In this document: piece by piece, positions 59,735 through 64,000 of the stretch
Layout of the letters: every line of letters begins with the position of its first letter
Numbering within the stretch: position 1 is the first letter of the stretch
Assembly: GCA_902555985.1 (NCBI GenBank)
Contig: CACDUI010000004.1
Coordinates: 1 to 64,000 of the forward strand
DNA length: 64,000 bases
From: an uncultured Candidatus Actinomarina sp.
GTDB lineage: Bacteria; Actinomycetota; Acidimicrobiia; Actinomarinales; Actinomarinaceae
Reading direction: 5' to 3'
Position numbers and translations under genes: made by a program
Notes under the pieces: model-generated
Seen by the model: the letters and a program-made list of their open reading frames with translations, nothing else
Told to the model about the DNA's origin: nothing
The model's database searches: none

Positions 59735-61003
59735 ATGAATAAAAAAATATCACATATATATGCTAGGTATATTCTAGATTCTCGAGCTAATCCAACAGTA
59801 GAAGTTGAAATTACACTTGAAGATGGTTCCAGGGGTAGATCAGCGGTTCCCTCTGGAGCATCGACAGGATCTTTGGAAGCACATGAACTACGTGATGAAA
59901 CTAGGGAATTTAACGGTAAAGGTGTGACACAGGCAGTTAATAATGTTAATTCTTTAATCCTTGATGTTTTAAAAGGTGTTGATTCAAGTGACCAAGCTAA
60001 AGTCGATCAAATACTTCTTGAACTTGACGGAACACAAAACAAAAGTAAACTCGGTGCAAATGCAATACTTGCAGTTTCAATGGCAAATATAGTTGCATTT
60101 GCTAATTCCTCTAACAAGCAAGTCTATGATTTGATTCCTAATATTTATGGTCAACCATCATTACCAGTTCCATTTATGAATATTTTGAATGGTGGCGCTC
60201 ATGCTGATAACTCTGTAGATATACAAGAATTTATGATTGTGCCTCATGGATTTTCAAGATTTGATGAAGGACTCAAAGCTGGCGTAGAGGTTTATCACAC
60301 ATTAAAGAAAAGATTAAAGGAAAAAGGCTTATCAACAAATGTAGGAGATGAAGGTGGTTTTGCTCCTAACTTTTCATCTTCAAAAGAAGTATTGGATGAA
60401 ATTATGCTTTCAATCGCTGAAGCAGGATACAAACCTGATGATCAGATATCTTTAGCATTAGATGCTGCTGCATCTGAGTTTTACGAAGACGGTCATTACA
60501 TAATAGAAGGAAATAAGCTAAGTAATACAGAAATGTCTGATTATCTTGTAGATTTAACAAAAATTTATCCAATTGTCTCAATCGAGGATGGTCTTGCAGA
60601 AGATGATTGGGATGGCTGGAAATACTTAACATCTGAAATAAATGATTCAGTACAACTTGTTGGAGATGATTTATTTGTTACACAAGAAAAAATACTTCAA
60701 AAGGGTATTGATGAAAAATGTGGTAATGCAATTCTTATAAAAGTCAACCAAGTAGGAACTATCACTGAAACACTAGACACAATGAAATTGGCAAACGATA
60801 ATTTATATTCAAGTATGGTCTCACATAGATCTGGCGAAACGGAGGATTCATTTATTAGTCATTTAGTTGTGGGCACTTCAAGTGGACAAATTAAGACAGG
60901 GGCACCAGCCCGATCTGAAAGAACTGCAAAATATAATGAATTGCTCAGAATTGCTGAAACAATAGGTTTCGAAAACTTTGAAAATAAAAAATGGCAAACT
61001 TAA
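59735..61003 (+). CDS. eno: Enolase
   Basis: ARYILDSRANPTVEVEITLEDGSRGRSAVPSGASTG; SHRSGETEDSFISHLVVGT. Confidence 0.97.
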   Translation: MNKKISHIYARYILDSRANPTVEVEITLEDGSRGRSAVPSGASTGSLEAHELRDETREFNGKGVTQAVNNVNSLILDVLKGVDSSDQAKVDQILLELDGTQNKSKLGANAILAVSMANIVAFANSSNKQVYDLIPNIYGQPSLPVPFMNILNGGAHADNSVDIQEFMIVPHGFSRFDEGLKAGVEVYHTLKKRLKEKGLSTNVGDEGGFAPNFSSSKEVLDEIMLSIAEAGYKPDDQISLALDAAASEFYEDGHYIIEGNKLSNTEMSDYLVDLTKIYPIVSIEDGLAEDDWDGWKYLTSEINDSVQLVGDDLFVTQEKILQKGIDEKCGNAILIKVNQVGTITETLDTMKLANDNLYSSMVSHRSGETEDSFISHLVVGTSSGQIKTGAPARSERTAKYNELLRIAETIGFENFENKKWQT

Positions 61004-61383
61004 AAACTCTTGGTAATAGTGTATTTTCTAGATTATTAACCTTTGCTTTAATTGCATCTTTCCTATTTTTTTTATTTGATACATATCAAGAGAGTTACGA
61101 TCAATACAAAGTTTTACAAAGCTCGATTGAAGATAGGCAAGAAGAAGTAGCTCTTATTCAAAAACAAATTGATGAATGGAATAATCAAATATCAGACCTT
61201 GATGATCCTGAGAAAGCTGAATTAATACTTAGGAAAAGAGGATATGGAGAACCAGGTGAAGTGTTATACAGATTTGAAGTACCAGAGCCAGTAACTCCAA
61301 TTGAAGAAACATTAAAATCTGAGAGAAACAAAAGTTTATTAGAGTTTGTTGTTGATTTTGTAGTCGGTAGAGAGAGTGAATAA
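60991..61383 (+). CDS. Septum formation initiator FtsB/DivIC-like
   Basis: Single N-terminal TM, coiled coil, DDPEKAELILRKRGYGEPGEVLYRF; downstream of eno. Confidence 0.82.
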   Translation: MANLKTLGNSVFSRLLTFALIASFLFFLFDTYQESYDQYKVLQSSIEDRQEEVALIQKQIDEWNNQISDLDDPEKAELILRKRGYGEPGEVLYRFEVPEPVTPIEETLKSERNKSLLEFVVDFVVGRESE

Positions 61384-61894
61384 GGACTCAAAAATAGTTG
61401 AGCAACAAATAGGCAGAAAGCTCAGGACCGATTCAGAAGTAAGCTGTAGATGCCATTTTAATATTCCGGCAGTCATTAAGGTTCCACCAAAATTAGATGA
61501 TGGAACACCATTTCCAACTACCTATTGGCTTACCTGTCCTATGTATAATAAAAAAATTGGTTCACTAGAGTCACATGGGTTAATTAAAGAGTTAGACAAG
61601 GAAATAATTAATAATCCAGAATTAAAAAAACAATGGAAATCAAGACAAATATCTTACGAACAAGAGAGAGAAAGATTAGAAACAAAAGACATGGGACCGA
61701 AAGCTTCTGGGGGAGTTGGCGGAGCGACTGAGTCTATTAAGTGCCTTCACTCTCATACTGCAGATGAACTCTCAACTGGACAGAACGTAATTGGAAAAAT
61801 TGTAATTGAGTCAATTGGTGGTTTCAATTGTGAAGAAATATGCATAAACTCAGAAACATTTGAGAAGAACAAAGATTGGAAAATCGTTTGGTAA
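61376..61894 (+). CDS. DUF501 family protein
   Basis: CRCHFNIPAVIKVPPKLDDGTPFPTTYWLTCP; GGVGGATESIKCLHSHTADEL. Confidence 0.88.
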   Translation: MNKDSKIVEQQIGRKLRTDSEVSCRCHFNIPAVIKVPPKLDDGTPFPTTYWLTCPMYNKKIGSLESHGLIKELDKEIINNPELKKQWKSRQISYEQERERLETKDMGPKASGGVGGATESIKCLHSHTADELSTGQNVIGKIVIESIGGFNCEEICINSETFEKNKDWKIVW

Positions 61895-62787
61895 AGGTAG
61901 CTTCAATTGATCTTGGATCAAACTCTACAAGGCTCCTTATTGCAGATACCATTGATGGAAAAATATTTTCAATTCACAAAGAGCATCATGTAACAAGAAT
62001 GGGAGACAATCTCACAAATTCTAAAAATATTTCAAAAGAGTCGATTAAAAGAGTTTTGAAAGTTCTAAATCGATTCTTTAAAATAATAAATATTAATAGA
62101 GTTGAAAATATTCATATTGTTGGTACCGCTGCTTTAAGAGATGCAGATAACTCAGAAGAAATAATTAAGCAAATCCAAAAAAAATTTGATGTAGAAGTTG
62201 AGATTGTTTCTGGAGAAGAGGAAGGAGTTTTAACTAGTCTTGGTGTTTTACATTCATTGGGAAATATACAGAACTTTCTGATAGTTGACATTGGAGGCAG
62301 AAGCACAGAGTTTATATATGATAAAAACAACAAAATTATATCTAAATCTATAGAAATAGGTGTAGTCAGCTTAAGTGAATTATTTTTTAATGAGTTACCA
62401 CCTACGAATATAAGTACTGAAAGAGCTGTAGATGTGATTAATGTGAAATTGTCAGAATTAAGCGATTTCGAAAACAGGTCAATTATTGGAGTAGCGGGTA
62501 CGTTTACTTCTCTTGCCTCGATATTTCTAAAACAAGATCGATTTAATGAAGGTGAAATTCATTTAACTGAGATAAGTGATAAAAATGTTTTCGAAATAAA
62601 TAATTTAATAATGCAAATGACTGAAGCTCAAATCATTACTAAATTTAAAGGAATTGATCCAAAACGTGCGAAAACATTACAGGCAGGAATATTATTAGCA
62701 AATCAAATTATTTCTAAATATAATGTAAATTCAATTAAAGTTTCAAATAGTGACATTTTAGAAGGTCTAATATTAAAAAAATATTAG
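61876..62787 (+). CDS. Ppx/GppA exopolyphosphatase-type phosphatase
   Basis: ASIDLGSNSTRLLIAD; GTAALRDADNSEEI; IVSGEEEG; LIVDIGGRSTEF. Confidence 0.92.
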   Translation: MENRLVKVASIDLGSNSTRLLIADTIDGKIFSIHKEHHVTRMGDNLTNSKNISKESIKRVLKVLNRFFKIININRVENIHIVGTAALRDADNSEEIIKQIQKKFDVEVEIVSGEEEGVLTSLGVLHSLGNIQNFLIVDIGGRSTEFIYDKNNKIISKSIEIGVVSLSELFFNELPPTNISTERAVDVINVKLSELSDFENRSIIGVAGTFTSLASIFLKQDRFNEGEIHLTEISDKNVFEINNLIMQMTEAQIITKFKGIDPKRAKTLQAGILLANQIISKYNVNSIKVSNSDILEGLILKKY

Positions 62788-62798
62788 ATTAAAGATTA

Positions 62799-62882
62799 GC
62801 CCGGGTGGCGGAATTGGTAGACGCGACGGACTTAAAATCCGTTATTCGAAAGGATGTGGGGGTTCGAGTCCCCCCCCGGGCA
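62799..62882 (+). tRNA. tRNA-Leu(TAA)
   Basis: GCCCGGG/CCCGGGC acceptor, anticodon stem-loop ACGGA-CTTAAAA-TCCGT, variable arm, GGGGGTTCGAGTCCCCC T arm. Confidence 0.97.
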
Positions 62883-63062
62883 CTTAAAAAAGTAAACGCA
62901 ACAATTATGTAAACATTAATTAACAAAATTAATATTTTTTTTCAACTAATTTATAAAAAATATTTTAATTTATCAATCGTCTTTAAGAACAAAACCATAA
63001 AATGAAATTAGCTAAGAATCCTTATTCTTAGCATACGTACGTATACATAAGGGAGAAATATA

Positions 63063-64000
63063 ATGAAAAAGTCTATTTTTGGACTACTAGTTATTTTGTC
63101 CATGATAGCTGTAGCATGCGGTGGAAGCAGTCTCGAAGGAGAAGAAGTCTTCATAACCGGTGCTTTAGTCGGTAATGACGCAGCAGGATTCCAAGAAAAC
63201 TTTGATTCCTTTACAGAAGAAACAGGAATTATTGTTAGTTTCCAAGGCTCAGACAACTTTGAGCAAGAAATTCAAATTCAAATGGAATCTGGAGATACAC
63301 CTGATATTGCACTATTCCCACAACCTGGTGGAGTTGTAGATGCAGCACAAAGAGGATATCTAATATCACTTGAAGATTTAGGTGTAGACATGGATGAATA
63401 CAGAGCAAGCTTTTCATCATATATTGTAGGTCTAGGAGAAGTAGACGGTGCACATTATGGTGGAGCTCATGCATTCAACCTAAAAAGTATTGTTTGGTAT
63501 CAACCAGCCGAATTTGAGGCAAGAGGTTATTCCGTTCCAGCTACATGGGATGAAATGATTGCTCTTGCAGATCAAATCGTTGCAGAGGGAATGAATCCTT
63601 TCTGCTTTGGTATGGAATCAGAAGGTGCTTCAGGTTGGTTAGCAACTGACTGGATGGAAGACATCATGCTTAGAACAGGTGAAGGAACAGTAACCTATGA
63701 CAAGTGGGTAAGTCACGAAATTCCATTTAATGATCCAGTTGTAAAAAATGCAGCAACACTTTTAAGTCAAATTATGCACACTGATGGTTATGTTGTAGGT
63801 GGTACAGATGCTATCGTTTCAACTTACTTCGGTAATGCTCAGGATCCAATGTTTGTAAAAGATGCAAATGGAAACCCTGGATGTTTCATGCATAGACAAG
63901 CATCTTTCATCACCAGTTTCTGGCCTGATGAAGTTCAAAGCCAAGCAGGAGTAGAAACTACTGTGTTTCCATTCCCAGCTATGGATGACGGACTTCCAAA
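63063..64000 (+). CDS. Partial (3' end off window) ABC transporter extracellular solute-binding lipoprotein, carbohydrate type
   Basis: Own translation from ATG 63063: MKKSIFGLLVILSMIAVACGGSS...EEVFITGALVGNDAAGFQENFDSFTEETGIIVSFQGSDNFEQEIQIQMESGDTPDIALFPQPG; not in ORF track because stop is outside. Confidence 0.87.
   Translation, partial: MKKSIFGLLVILSMIAVACGGSSLEGEEVFITGALVGNDAAGFQENFDSFTEETGIIVSFQGSDNFEQEIQIQMESGDTPDIALFPQPGGVVDAAQRGYLISLEDLGVDMDEYRASFSSYIVGLGEVDGAHYGGAHAFNLKSIVWYQPAEFEARGYSVPATWDEMIALADQIVAEGMNPFCFGMESEGASGWLATDWMEDIMLRTGEGTVTYDKWVSHEIPFNDPVVKNAATLLSQIMHTDGYVVGGTDAIVSTYFGNAQDPMFVKDANGNPGCFMHRQASFITSFWPDEVQSQAGVETTVFPFPAMDDGLP

Overview
64 kb of a low-GC, densely coded bacterial chromosome. 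Gene content and order (mfd-mazG-eno-ftsB/divIC-DUF501-ppx/gppA; a BccA-like biotin carboxylase/BCCP fusion; isocitrate lyase/malate synthase) suggest a streamlined, probably marine, actinobacterium-like lineage (inference, no search run). Main blocks: (1) a minus-strand partial CcoN-like heme-copper oxidase-family gene, absent from the ORF track, divergent from a cytochrome bc/b6f-type operon with split cytochrome b, Rieske protein, diheme cytochrome c and a 2x[4Fe-4S] ferredoxin; (2) NfeD/SPFH pair, LysE, GNAT, DDAH-like, YbaK, tryptophanase-family and lipoprotein GH57 genes; (3) glycerate kinase, proton-translocating transhydrogenase pntAA/AB/B; (4) a carbon block: malate synthase, isocitrate lyase with a structured leader, archaeal-type (type II) GAPDH-like protein, PPDK, FabI; (5) an island of large secreted/lipoprotein coiled-coil proteins (28-36.4 kb), one with an HEFQH metallopeptidase motif; (6) a FAS-II/acyl-CoA carboxylase/biotin operon; (7) a FecR-domain lipoprotein with about 13 copies of a Cys/Pro motif and a low-complexity tail; (8) tRNA-Arg(CCT), tRNA-Leu(TAA), ABC exporter, L25, pth, pgsA, mfd, mazG, eno etc. 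No CRISPR array, rRNA, prophage or transposon was seen. Best leads: the CcoN-like protein that seems to lack most canonical heme/Cu ligands, the attenuator-like structured leader upstream of aceA, and the Cys-motif lipoprotein family.
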